Shown here piece by piece: positions 7,967 to 15,481 of a stretch of DNA of 19,537 bases (its first letter is position 1; each line of letters opens with the position of its first letter). The notes below the pieces were generated by a model. That model had not been told where the DNA came from. It searched no databases and saw nothing but the letters and a program-made list of their open reading frames with translations. A program made the translations under genes and the position numbers. This DNA is from an uncultured Burkholderiales bacterium (GTDB lineage Bacteria; Pseudomonadota; Gammaproteobacteria; Burkholderiales; Burkholderiaceae_C). Where the stretch lies: the NCBI GenBank assembly GCA_903871865.1, contig CAIQIL010000551.1, positions 1 through 19,537 of the forward strand, given 5' to 3'.

Positions 7967-8974
7967 ATGAGCCACCAGATTGCACTCCAGTTCGAAGACG
8001 GCGTCACCCGCTTCATCGACGCCAAGCCCAGCGAAACCGTGGCCGATGCGGCCTACCGCCAGGGCGTCAACATCCCCCTGGACTGCCGCGACGGCGCCTG
8101 CGGCACCTGCAAGTGCTTCGCCGAATCGGGCCAGTTCACCATGGGCGAGTACATCGAAGACGCCCTGAGCGAGGACGAAGCGAAGCAAGGCTACGTGCTG
8201 ACCTGCCAGATGCGCGCACAAAGCGACTGCGTGGTGCGCGTGCCCGTGGGCTCTGCCGTGTGCAAGGCCGAGCAAGGCGCTTATCAAGCCGCCATCAGCG
8301 AAGTCAAGCAGCTGTCGCCCAGCACCATCTCGCTGACCATCGAAGGCGAGGCCCTGCACAAGCTGGCCTTCCTGCCCGGCCAGTACGTCAACCTGAAAGT
8401 GCCGGGCAGCGAACAGTCGCGCGCCTACTCCTTCAGCTCGATGCCGCGCGAGGGCAAGGTCTCCTTCCTGATCCGCAACGTGCCCGGCGGCCTGATGAGC
8501 ACCTTCCTGACCAGCCTGGCCAAGACCGGTGACGCCATGTCCCTGGCCGGCCCGCTGGGCAGCTTCTACCTGCGCGACATCCAGCGCCCGCTGCTGATGC
8601 TCGCTGGCGGCACGGGCCTGGCGCCCTTCACCGCCATGCTGGAGAAGATCGCCGAGCAAGGCAGCGCCCACCCGCTGCACCTGATCTACGGCGTGACCAA
8701 CGACAGCGACCTGGTGGACATGGACAAGCTCGCAGCGTTTGCCGAGCGCATCCCCAACTTCACCTTCACCGCCTGCGTGGCGAATGCCGACAGCCCCTAC
8801 CCGCACAAGGGCTACGTGACGCAGCACATCGAGCCCCAGCACCTCAACGAAGGCGAAGTGGACATCTACCTGTGCGGCCCGCCGCCCATGGTCGAAGCCG
8901 TCAGCACCTTCATCCGCGAACGCGGCATCCAGCCCAAGAACTTCTATTACGAGAAGTTCGCGGCCTCGGCCTGA
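7967..8974 (+). CDS. benC: Benzoate 1,2-dioxygenase electron transfer component (reductase)
   Basis: The 335-residue product joins three parts. A plant-type [2Fe-2S] ferredoxin domain (about 1-95) has ligands C40, C45, C48 and C80. An FAD-binding domain contains RAYSFSS at 152-158. An NADH-binding domain contains AGGTGLAPF from about 213 and CGPPPM near 305. It passes electrons from NADH to the Rieske cluster of BenAB, the class IB arrangement. Length and domain order are normal for BenC/XylZ. The ATG at 7967 lies 10 bp after benB. Confidence 0.95.
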   Translation: MSHQIALQFEDGVTRFIDAKPSETVADAAYRQGVNIPLDCRDGACGTCKCFAESGQFTMGEYIEDALSEDEAKQGYVLTCQMRAQSDCVVRVPVGSAVCKAEQGAYQAAISEVKQLSPSTISLTIEGEALHKLAFLPGQYVNLKVPGSEQSRAYSFSSMPREGKVSFLIRNVPGGLMSTFLTSLAKTGDAMSLAGPLGSFYLRDIQRPLLMLAGGTGLAPFTAMLEKIAEQGSAHPLHLIYGVTNDSDLVDMDKLAAFAERIPNFTFTACVANADSPYPHKGYVTQHIEPQHLNEGEVDIYLCGPPPMVEAVSTFIRERGIQPKNFYYEKFAASA

Positions 8975-8995
8975 ACCCCGGACGATGAGCACAAC

Positions 8996-9781
8996 ATGAC
9001 CCCACGTTTTGACAAGCAGGTGGCCGTGGTCACCGGCGCGGCACAAGGCATCGGCCGCCGCGTGGTCGAGCGCCTGCTCGGCGAAGGCGCCCTCGTGGTG
9101 GCCGTGGACCGCTCGGCGCTGGTCGAAGAGCTGCATGCCCTGACCGACGTGCCCGACCTGTCCCAGCGCCTGTTGACGCTGACCGGCGACATGGAGCAAC
9201 AGCCCGACTGCGCCCGCGTGATGGCCGAGGCCGTGCGCCGCTTCGGCCGCCTCGACGTGCTGGTCAACAACGTGGGCGGCACCATCTGGGCCAAGCCCTT
9301 CGAGCACTACCAGCCGCACGAGATCGAGGCCGAGGTGCGCCGCTCCCTGTTCCCCACACTGTGGTGCTGCCACGCGGCGCTGCCCATCATGCTGGAGCAG
9401 GGCCAGGGCGCCATCGTCAACGTGTCCTCGATCGCCACGCGCGCCATCAACCGCGTGCCCTATGGCGCGGCCAAGGGCGGCGTGAACGCGCTGACGGCCT
9501 GCCTGGCCTTCGAGACCGGCGAGCGCGGTGTGCGTGTCAACGCCATCGCCACCGGTGGCACCGAAGCGCCGCCGCGGCGCATCCCGCGCAACGCGGCCGA
9601 ACAAAGCGAAGCAGAGAAGGCCTGGTACCAGCAGATCGTCGACCAGACGGTGCAGTCCAGCCTGATGAAGCGCTACGGGACCATCGACGAACAGGTCGGC
9701 GCCATCCTCTTCCTCGCCTCGCCCGAGGCTTCCTACATCACCGGCGTCACCCTGCCGGTGGGTGGCGGCGACCTGGGCTGA
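8996..9781 (+). CDS. benD: 1,6-dihydroxycyclohexa-2,4-diene-1-carboxylate dehydrogenase
   Basis: The 261-residue short-chain dehydrogenase oxidises and decarboxylates the benzoate cis-diol to catechol. Visible parts are the nucleotide-binding TGAAQGIG (13-20), D38 at the end of the second strand (favouring NAD+ over NADP+), NNVGG (91-95), S144/S145, and the catalytic Y156 and K160 in YGAAK. The start at 8996 lacks a clear ribosome-binding site. An ATG at 8985 opens a four-codon frame (ATG AGC ACA ACA TGA) whose stop overlaps the benD ATG, so re-initiation after benC is conceivable but speculative. Its place after benC supports benD over a generic dehydrogenase. Confidence 0.93.
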   Translation: MTPRFDKQVAVVTGAAQGIGRRVVERLLGEGALVVAVDRSALVEELHALTDVPDLSQRLLTLTGDMEQQPDCARVMAEAVRRFGRLDVLVNNVGGTIWAKPFEHYQPHEIEAEVRRSLFPTLWCCHAALPIMLEQGQGAIVNVSSIATRAINRVPYGAAKGGVNALTACLAFETGERGVRVNAIATGGTEAPPRRIPRNAAEQSEAEKAWYQQIVDQTVQSSLMKRYGTIDEQVGAILFLASPEASYITGVTLPVGGGDLG

Positions 9782-9858
9782 GTCCACCCGACCCAGCCCA
9801 GTGGTCTTCGCCACGGCCATCCCCACGCCCATCCCCTTTGACGCACCGAGGTGACCCC

Positions 9859-11217
9859 ATGACGACCCTGAAGACGATCGACGCCAACGAGGTGATCGAC
9901 CAAGCCAAGTTCAACCCCTTCCACTGGATGGTGTTGTTCTGGTGCGCCCTGATCATCATCTTCGACGGTTACGACCTCGTCATCTACGGCGTGGTCCTGC
10001 CCGTGCTGATGAAGGAGTGGAACCTCACGCCCATCCAGGCCGGCGCTTTGGGCAGCTACGCCCTGTTCGGCATGATGGCCGGCGCGATGATTTTCGGACC
10101 GCTGTCCGACAAGATCGGGCGCAAGAAGGCCATCACCATGTGCGTGGTGCTGTTCAGCGGCTTCACCGTGCTCAACGGCTTTGCCAGCAACCCCACCGAG
10201 TTCGGCATCTGCCGCTTCATCGCGGGCTTGGGGATTGGCGGCGTGATGCCCAATGTGGTCGCACTCATGAGCGAGTACGCCCCCAAGAAGATCCGCTCCA
10301 CGCTGGTGGCCATCATGTTCAGCGGCTACTCGGTGGGCGGCATGCTGTCGGCCGGCCTGGGCATGGTGCTGCTGCCGTCCTATGGCTGGCAGTCGGTGTT
10401 CTTCGTGGCCGGCATCCCCCTGCTGCTGCTGCCCATCATCATGAGCCAACTGCCCGAGTCGGTCGGCTTCATGGTGCGCGAAGGCCGCCACGCAGAAGCC
10501 TCTGCGGTGCTGGCCCGCGTGCAGCCTGGCTTCGCGCTGCAGGCCGACGAGCAACTGAGCATGCCCTCGGCCAAGGCCGCTCGCGCTACGGTGCTGCAGC
10601 TCTTCCGTGACGGCCGCGCCCTGCGCACCGTGATGCTGTGGGTGGCCTTCTTCTGCTGCCTGCTGATGGTCTATGCGCTGGCCTCGTGGCTGCCCAAGCT
10701 GATGACCAAGGCCGGCTATGGCCTGGGTTCCTCGCTGAGCTTCCTGCTGGTGCTGAACTTCGGCGCCATCTTCGGTGCCGTGGGCGGCGGCTGGCTGGGC
10801 GACAAGCTCAACCTGCCCCGCGTGCTGATGGTGTTCTTCGCCATCGCCGCGGTGTCCATCAGCCTGCTGGGCTTCAAGAGCCCGACCGGCGTGCTCTACA
10901 CCCTGATCGCCATCGCCGGCGCCACCACCATCGGCTCGCAGATCCTGCTGTACGCCCTGGGCGCGCACTTCTACGAGATGGCCATCCGCTCCACCGGCCT
11001 GGGCTGGGCCTCGGGCATCGGCCGCAACGGCGCCGTGGTCGGCCCGCTGCTGGGCGGCGCGCTGATGGCCGCCGAGCTGCCGCTGACGGCCAACTTCCTG
11101 GCCTTCGCCATCCCCGGCGCCGTGGCTTGCGTGGCCATGGGCGTGTTCAGCATGGCCAAGGTGTCGGCACCCTCGCTGGCCACCGCGGCCCGGCCGCTGG
11201 CCAACTCGGCGGGCTGA
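9859..11217 (+). CDS. benK: MFS aromatic acid:H+ symporter, BenK-like
   Basis: The 452-residue, twelve-helix inner-membrane protein belongs to the aromatic acid:H+ symporter group of the major facilitator superfamily. Diagnostic features are DGYD (36-39) in the first helix, conserved in BenK and PcaK, and the loop 2-3 motif FGPLSDKIGRKKA (about 79-91). GAGGTGA lies 5 nt before the ATG at 9859. The 77-bp gap after benD is longer than the other gaps and holds a weak stem (GTGG-N6-CCAC, no T-run) but no clear promoter. Its place at the end of the ben genes suggests benzoate as substrate; 4-hydroxybenzoate or another aromatic acid cannot be excluded from sequence alone. Confidence 0.88.
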   Translation: MTTLKTIDANEVIDQAKFNPFHWMVLFWCALIIIFDGYDLVIYGVVLPVLMKEWNLTPIQAGALGSYALFGMMAGAMIFGPLSDKIGRKKAITMCVVLFSGFTVLNGFASNPTEFGICRFIAGLGIGGVMPNVVALMSEYAPKKIRSTLVAIMFSGYSVGGMLSAGLGMVLLPSYGWQSVFFVAGIPLLLLPIIMSQLPESVGFMVREGRHAEASAVLARVQPGFALQADEQLSMPSAKAARATVLQLFRDGRALRTVMLWVAFFCCLLMVYALASWLPKLMTKAGYGLGSSLSFLLVLNFGAIFGAVGGGWLGDKLNLPRVLMVFFAIAAVSISLLGFKSPTGVLYTLIAIAGATTIGSQILLYALGAHFYEMAIRSTGLGWASGIGRNGAVVGPLLGGALMAAELPLTANFLAFAIPGAVACVAMGVFSMAKVSAPSLATAARPLANSAG

Positions 11218-11246
11218 AGCGGCCACAAAGCACGGACAATGCGCGC

Positions 11247-12461
11247 ATGAGCTCCAGCCCCCTGCGCGCCCTGCTGGCGCAAACCGCCTGCGTGCGCTTT
11301 TGGGTCTCCCGGGTGGGCGGCATCATGGCCAACCAGATGCTCATGGTGGCGCTGGGCTGGCACATGTACGACCTCACCGCCAGCGCCTGGGACCTGGGGC
11401 TGGTGGGCCTCTTCCAGTTCGTGCCGGCCCTGCTGATGACGCTGCCCGCCGGCCACGTGGCCGACCGCCACCACCGCGCCCGCATCTTCGCGCTGTGCAT
11501 GCTGGCCCAGGCCGCCGTGGCCGCACTGCTGTGCTGGGGCACCTTCCAGGGCGAGGTCAGCCGCAGCCTCATCCTCGGGCTGTCGGTGCTGCTGGGCGTG
11601 GCGCGTGCTTTCCAGATGCCGGCCCAGCAGGCCATCACGCCGCTGCTGGTGCCACGCGAGCTGCTGCAACGCGCCATCGCTGTCAGCTCCAGCGGCATGG
11701 AGATCGCCGTGATCGGTGGGCCTGCGCTGGGCGGCCTGCTCTACACCACGGGCGCGGGCACGGTGTACGCGCTGTGCACGGCCTTGCTGCTGCTGTCCTT
11801 CGCGCTGGCCCTGCTGGTGCGCTACCCCTTCACGCCCACGCGGCAAGCCAGCACCTGGGGCGATGTGTTCGCCGGCCTGCACTTCGTGTGGGAGCGCAAG
11901 GTGCTGCTGGGCGCCACCAGCCTGGACCTGTTCGCCGTGCTGCTGGGCGGCGCCAGTGCGCTGCTGCCCATCTACGCCAAAGACATCCTGCACACCGGCC
12001 CGGTGGGCCTGGGCCTGCTGCGCGCCGCACCCGCGGTGGGCGCACTGACCATGTCCATCGTGCTGACGCGCTGGCCGCTGGAGCGCAAGGTTGGCCAGCG
12101 CCTGCTGATGGCGGTGGCGGTGTTCGGCCTGGCCACGCTGGGCTTCGGCCTGTCGCACAGCTTCGCGTTGTCGATGCTGATGCTGGCCATCACCGGCGCG
12201 GCCGACAACATCAGCGTCGTCACCCGCCTGACGCTGACCCAGCTCGAAACCCCCGACGAGATGCGCGGCCGCGTGGCGGCGGTCAACTCCATCTTCATCG
12301 GCGCCTCGAACCAGCTCGGCGAGTTCGAGTCGGGCATGACGGCCGCGGCCTTCGGCGCCGTGGGCTCGGTGGTGCTGGGCGGCGTGGGCTCGGTGGCCAT
12401 TGCCGCGCTGTGGTGGAAGTGGTTCCCGGCGCTGGCCAAGCGGGACCGGATGACGGGCTGA
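11247..12461 (+). CDS. MFS transporter, EntS-like (MFS_3 type)
   Basis: The 404-residue protein has about twelve hydrophobic segments and the MFS motif A variant AGHVADRHHRARI (68-80). The opening FWVSRVGGIMANQMLMVALGWHMYDLT, the RAFQMPAQQAITPLLVP stretch and the late DEMRGRVAAVNSIFIGASNQLGEFESG are typical of the EntS/MFS_3 exporter group, which contains siderophore and drug exporters. It begins 29 bp after the BenK-type gene and may be the last gene of the operon, but nothing in its sequence ties it to benzoate. A role in exporting an aromatic intermediate is a guess. Its start follows no strong ribosome-binding site. Its end faces the convergent hydrolase gene 18 bp away. Confidence 0.82.
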   Translation: MSSSPLRALLAQTACVRFWVSRVGGIMANQMLMVALGWHMYDLTASAWDLGLVGLFQFVPALLMTLPAGHVADRHHRARIFALCMLAQAAVAALLCWGTFQGEVSRSLILGLSVLLGVARAFQMPAQQAITPLLVPRELLQRAIAVSSSGMEIAVIGGPALGGLLYTTGAGTVYALCTALLLLSFALALLVRYPFTPTRQASTWGDVFAGLHFVWERKVLLGATSLDLFAVLLGGASALLPIYAKDILHTGPVGLGLLRAAPAVGALTMSIVLTRWPLERKVGQRLLMAVAVFGLATLGFGLSHSFALSMLMLAITGAADNISVVTRLTLTQLETPDEMRGRVAAVNSIFIGASNQLGEFESGMTAAAFGAVGSVVLGGVGSVAIAALWWKWFPALAKRDRMTG

Positions 12462-12471
12462 GGCGGGAGGG

Positions 12472-12483
12472 CTGAAGCTTCAG
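12472..12483. repeat. Palindrome between convergent genes
   Basis: CTGAAGCTTCAG is a perfect 12-bp palindrome just after the MFS gene and overlaps the stop codon of the convergent hydrolase (complement of 12480-12482). It has no loop and no T-run, so a terminator role is doubtful. Confidence 0.45.
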
Positions 12484-14129
12484 GGCGCCGTGGCCGAGCA
12501 AGACGCTGTGGCCGGCTGCGTCGGCCCAGTGGCCACGGTGGCGAAGGCATAGGGCGTGGCGCCGCAGTCGCTGGCCGCGCTCACCTGGCCGGGGCAGCCC
12601 TTGCGCAGGTCCTCGCACTGGAAGCGCTGGCCGTTGGCCTGCGTGATCGACAGGCGCGAGCGGTAGTGCCACGAGTACACATTGGCCTCGCCCGCCGGCA
12701 GGGCCTTGGCCGCGGCGGCGTCGTTCTGCCAGCGCGTGCTCAGCAGCATGCGGTCGGCCAGCGGGTCGTTCTGCAGGTACTTGGCGAACCAGGCCACCGT
12801 GTACCAGGTGACGAGGTCGATGCCGCGGCGCGAGGCCGGCAGCACCAGCGGCACGTCGTTGAAATCGAAGTGCGTGGCCCCGCGGATGGTGATGTTGCCG
12901 GTGTCCACGCCCGCCGCCGAGTAGGCGAACGAGGCCGTGGCCTTGTCTTGCGGACGCGGTGGCGTCAGGTAGGGGATGCCAGCAGCAAGGTAGTCGCCAT
13001 TGATGCCCAGCGCAGGCTTGGTGATGGCCGGGGCGGGGCCGGCCGGTGCGCCAAAGCACGGCACGGGCAGTCCGTACAGCAAGCCACCGGGCAGGATGCC
13101 GGCCAGGCGGTTGACGGGCGCGGCGTTGAAGGCCGCGACCTCATCGGGCGCGGGCGACACGGGCACGCACAGGCTGTCCCACGCCACCGCAGTGCGCACG
13201 CGCGGGTCGTGCTGGGCCAACCAGCTCGCGGCCACGGCACCGTAGGAATGCCCGGCCAGGCCGATGCGGCTGGCGTCGAGCAAGGCGTGCAGCGGGTTGT
13301 GGTTGGCGTTCAGGCCGGACGCCACGCGGCGCGCCTGCTTGTCGGCATGCGAGGTGCCCGAGGTGCGGCTGGGCACCGGCACAAAGGGCTGGGCGGGCGT
13401 GGACAGCATGAAGTCCAGCGCGTCGGCACCGCCGTCGTAGAAAGGCAGGCCATTGCCACCCAAGCCCGGGCCAGCGGCAGGTTTGGGACCGAAGAAGCCC
13501 AGACCCGGCGTGCCCGCGAAAGCCGCCTCGCGCTGGTCGGGGGCCGCGCCGAACTGGTCGGAGTTGCCCTCGCCCTGCGCGTCAAACGTCATCACCACGA
13601 AACCGGCCTTGGCCAGAGACTGCGCGGCGAACCAGTAGATCTGCTCGAAGCCCACGATGGAGCCATTGACGATGACCACGCCCGGCCGCTTCGCCGGCCC
13701 CGTGCGCGTGGCCCAGACGTGGCCGGAGATGGTCGCGCCCGAGCGCGAGGTGTAGCGCACCGGCTCGACCAGGCCGTCGTGGTCTGTCCACTGCTGCAAG
13801 CGCGGGTCCACCGGGCACAGCAGCACCGTGGTGCAGGGGTTGGGGTTGGGGCGGCGCTCCGGGTCGGCCAGCAGGGCCTGCGCGCGCGCCTTCTGGTAGG
13901 CCAAGGTCTCGGCCACCACGCCCGCCGTCAAGGGCCCGGCGCCCAGCGGGTTCTGCCCGGTGGCCGCCACGTTGCGCGCCTCGCAGGCGCTCCAGGCCAG
14001 CGAGGGGTAGCGCGCCTGGGCGCAGTCGGTGCCAGCGGCCGATGCGGAGGGTGCGGCCGAGACCGACAGGAGCGCGACCAGCGCAGCGATGGCGGTCGTC
14101 CAACGGGGGGCGAAGAGGGTCGAAATCAT
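12480..14129 (-). CDS. Exported alpha/beta-hydrolase, cysteine-rich
   Basis: The 549-residue product starts with a Sec-type signal peptide (Arg at 10, hydrophobic stretch about 12-25, probable cleavage after SASAA at 32), so it should act in the periplasm or outside. The hydrolase fold shows a strand GVVIVNGSIVGFEQ, FDAQGEGNSD, the nucleophile elbow GHSYG with S295, and a candidate catalytic His420 in GATHFDF. The mature part has ten cysteines (36, 49, 99, 105, 321, 358, 505, 512, 522, 544), an even number consistent with several disulfides; the last four lie in a C-terminal tail after the catalytic core. Esterase or lipase activity on an extracellular ester is likely; the substrate is unknown. 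The ATG at 14129 is preferred because it puts the signal peptide at the very start; the frame is open further upstream. No good ribosome-binding site is seen. Confidence 0.82.
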   Translation of the reverse strand: MISTLFAPRWTTAIAALVALLSVSAAPSASAAGTDCAQARYPSLAWSACEARNVAATGQNPLGAGPLTAGVVAETLAYQKARAQALLADPERRPNPNPCTTVLLCPVDPRLQQWTDHDGLVEPVRYTSRSGATISGHVWATRTGPAKRPGVVIVNGSIVGFEQIYWFAAQSLAKAGFVVMTFDAQGEGNSDQFGAAPDQREAAFAGTPGLGFFGPKPAAGPGLGGNGLPFYDGGADALDFMLSTPAQPFVPVPSRTSGTSHADKQARRVASGLNANHNPLHALLDASRIGLAGHSYGAVAASWLAQHDPRVRTAVAWDSLCVPVSPAPDEVAAFNAAPVNRLAGILPGGLLYGLPVPCFGAPAGPAPAITKPALGINGDYLAAGIPYLTPPRPQDKATASFAYSAAGVDTGNITIRGATHFDFNDVPLVLPASRRGIDLVTWYTVAWFAKYLQNDPLADRMLLSTRWQNDAAAAKALPAGEANVYSWHYRSRLSITQANGQRFQCEDLRKGCPGQVSAASDCGATPYAFATVATGPTQPATASCSATAP

Positions 14130-14195
14130 GGCACGGGTGTTGTCACATGGAGGTGGCGCATGGTGCAGCCCGCCCCGGCCCCCGCCGATTGGAAC

Positions 14196-14211
14196 TAACC
14201 CGATAGGGTTA
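14196..14211. repeat. Perfect inverted repeat TAACCC-GATA-GGGTTA
   Basis: Six-base arms around a 4-bp centre, in the 205-bp gap between the divergent hydrolase gene and the interrupted gene at 14335. The symmetry and place fit an operator for a dimeric regulator, though no partner is identified. Confidence 0.6.
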
Positions 14212-14220
14212 CCCGCGAAC

Positions 14221-14243
14221 AGGGGGATGCGCGCACACCCCCT
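14221..14243. repeat. Inverted repeat AGGGGG-N11-CCCCCT
   Basis: Perfect six-base arms with an 11-nt loop, 9 bp after the preceding inverted repeat and about 90 bp before the ATG at 14335. It could form a G/C stem in a leader transcript. Function unknown. Confidence 0.5.
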
Positions 14244-14334
14244 TGAGAGGGATTTCCCAAACGGCGCCAAGCGCCTACCGTGCCGGTCGGCCTGCCAAGG
14301 GTGGCGGGCCGCCAACCATTCACAAGGGAAACCC

Positions 14335-14832
14335 ATGTCACAGAACCTCATCTCCGTCAGCCTGACGGACGCCGACTACGCCGAGATCGACGTCGCCCTG
14401 ACCGTGCTGGAAAACCAGTTCGGCAAGCTCATCAACCTGTCCATCAACGAGCGCCGCGGCCTCAGCAAGATGGGCGACAAGTCCTAAGCGTTCTGCCGCC
14501 AGGCCCTGCGCGTGCTCGACCAGAACCGCCACGTGCTGCCGCCCACCCTCGATTTGGCCGAGGCCCAGCGGGACCTGCAGCACCTCGACGCCCTGCGCGA
14601 CCGCGCCGTGCGCCTGCAGGGCCTGCAAGGCAGGATGGACGACACCCTCACCGCCCTGAGCAGCGACGTGATGAGCGCTTCTTTGGAAGGCTACGCCCTG
14701 CTGCGCGTGGTGGGCGAAGGCTCGGGCCTGGAGGCCCTGCGCCAGGGCATGTCGGCCCGCTTCTCGCGCCGGGCATCCGGGGTTCGCGAGGGCGCGACCA
14801 ACCCCACGGGCACGGCGAAAACCGTGCAGTGA
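14335..14832 (+). pseudogene. Small conserved-type gene interrupted by an in-frame TAA
   Basis: The frame starts at ATG 14335 (AAGGGA just upstream) and gives MSQNLISVSLTDADYAEIDV... up to KMGDKS. It meets TAA at codon 51 (14485-14487), then continues in the same frame as AFCRQALRVLDQNRHVLPP... to a TGA at 14830-14832. The two halves together look like one alpha-helical protein of about 165 residues. I recall an uncharacterised beta-proteobacterial family reading KMGDKSEAFCRQ at this point, which would make the lesion a single GAA or GAG codon changed to TAA. No frameshift is needed. The full-length function is unknown. The alternatives are a true 50-residue protein with a dead 3' part, or a sequencing error. 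Confidence 0.7.
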
Positions 14833-14875
14833 CCCAGCGGCGGGCCGCACCACCCGGTGCGCCACCCGCCCCACC

Positions 14876-15200
14876 CCGGCCGCAAGCCATCGGGCCTTGC
14901 GCGCAGAGCCAAAAGCTCGGCGCGCAAGGCTTTTTGCTTTGCGTGCAAGCCGTTGTGCTTTGCGCGCAAGGCGTTTTGGCTTGCGCACGACCCGTTGAGC
15001 CTTGCGCGCAAGGCTTTTGGGCTTGCGCGCGACGCGAATTGTGTTGCGCGCAAGGCTCGGCGGCTTGCTTGCAAGGCTGTTTGGCTTGGGCGCAAGGCGA
15101 CATGGCTTGCGCGCGAGGTTCTGGGGCTTTGCGCGCGAGGCAAAAAGCCTTGCGGGCGAGGCTCAGCGGCTTGCGGACCGCGCTGGGCGCTTGGCGGGTG
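14876..15200. repeat. Tandem array of about 15 palindromic 21-bp units
   Basis: Ten-base cores related to the palindrome TTGCGCGCAA start at 14876 (weak), 14897, 14918, 14939, 14960, 14981, 15002, 15023, 15044, 15065, 15086, 15107, 15129, 15150, 15171 (weak) and 15191 (very weak). The step is 21 bp every time except one 22-bp step (15107 to 15129) and a final 20-bp step. Three cores are exact (14960, 15002, 15044) and six have one change. At 14998-15015 the symmetry extends to AGCCTTGCGCGCAAGGCT, 18 bp. The spacers are degenerate, often TTTTGG, and in two units inverted (AAAAGC). Because 21 is a multiple of three, heptad-like ORFs stay open in several frames on both strands; I treat these as by-products. 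The array fills most of the 490-bp gene-poor stretch before 15323. Confidence 0.9.
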
Positions 15201-15284
15201 GCATCGGCCAAAGGGACAGCGGTGTGGGGATTGGCGCGAGAAGGGCCCGACGGGGCTTGCGGGGCTGGAATGGGGGCCGTTACA

Positions 15285-15297
15285 GTGTTTGCAACAC
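15285..15297. repeat. Inverted repeat GTGTT-TGC-AACAC
   Basis: A perfect five-base-arm dyad about 25 bp before the small ORF at 15323. It may be an operator or chance; no other support. Confidence 0.4.
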
Positions 15298-15322
15298 GAA
15301 TGGAACACACGGGAGGGTTGGC

Positions 15323-15451
15323 ATGGCAGCAGCGCAGCACGCACGAGGGCAACGCCAGGGGGATGGCGCCTGGGTTGACGGGTTGTTCCACGTGATCGGT
15401 CTGGCGCTCGACTGCTACCCAGCCTGCGACAGCATCGTTCAGGCTGTCTGA
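15323..15451 (+). CDS. Possible small protein, 42 residues
   Basis: ATG at 15323 is preceded by GGGAGG with good spacing, in the stretch between the 21-bp array and the integron-like site. The product MAAAQHARGQRQGDGAW... has a basic N-terminal part and a hydrophobic second half (VDGLFHVIGLALDCYPACDS) with two cysteines. I recognise no family. Codon content resembles the high-GC backbone rather than the AT-richer cassette downstream. It may be a real small protein or chance. Confidence 0.3.
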   Translation: MAAAQHARGQRQGDGAWVDGLFHVIGLALDCYPACDSIVQAV

Positions 15452-15481
15452 CACACCACCACACAGCACTTCAGGAGAAAA

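Noticed and set aside
8985..8999. Four-codon minicistron before benD
   Set aside because: ATG AGC ACA ACA TGA overlaps the benD start, but so short a frame is expected by chance and it has no independent support.
7934..9832. 632-codon minus-strand open frame across benC and benD
   Set aside because: Same antisense effect of G/C third positions; no domain, and benC and benD are unambiguous.
9782..9858. Terminator between benD and benK
   Set aside because: Only a GTGG-N6-CCAC stem without a T-run is present; not enough for a terminator call.
9733..12158. Long minus-strand frames opposite the two MFS genes
   Set aside because: His/Gln/Gly-rich shadow translations of transmembrane genes, without start signals or homology.
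14485..14487. Recoded stop (selenocysteine or pyrrolysine)
   Set aside because: The codon is TAA, used by neither system, and there is no following recoding structure that I can see.
14876..15200. CRISPR array
   Set aside because: The units are contiguous 21-mers with no unique 28-40 bp spacers and no cas genes nearby.
15384..15399. Chromosomal parS site
   Set aside because: Only the left half and centre (TGTTCCACGTG) resemble TGTTTCACGTGAAACA; the right half is lost, so it is mentioned only as a weak resemblance.
14648..15469. Minus-strand frames with a seven-residue repeat (for example AQAKQPC-like units) through the 21-bp array
   Set aside because: A 21-bp unit without stop codons stays open in several frames on both strands; conservation follows the palindromic core, not codon positions, so coding is not supported.
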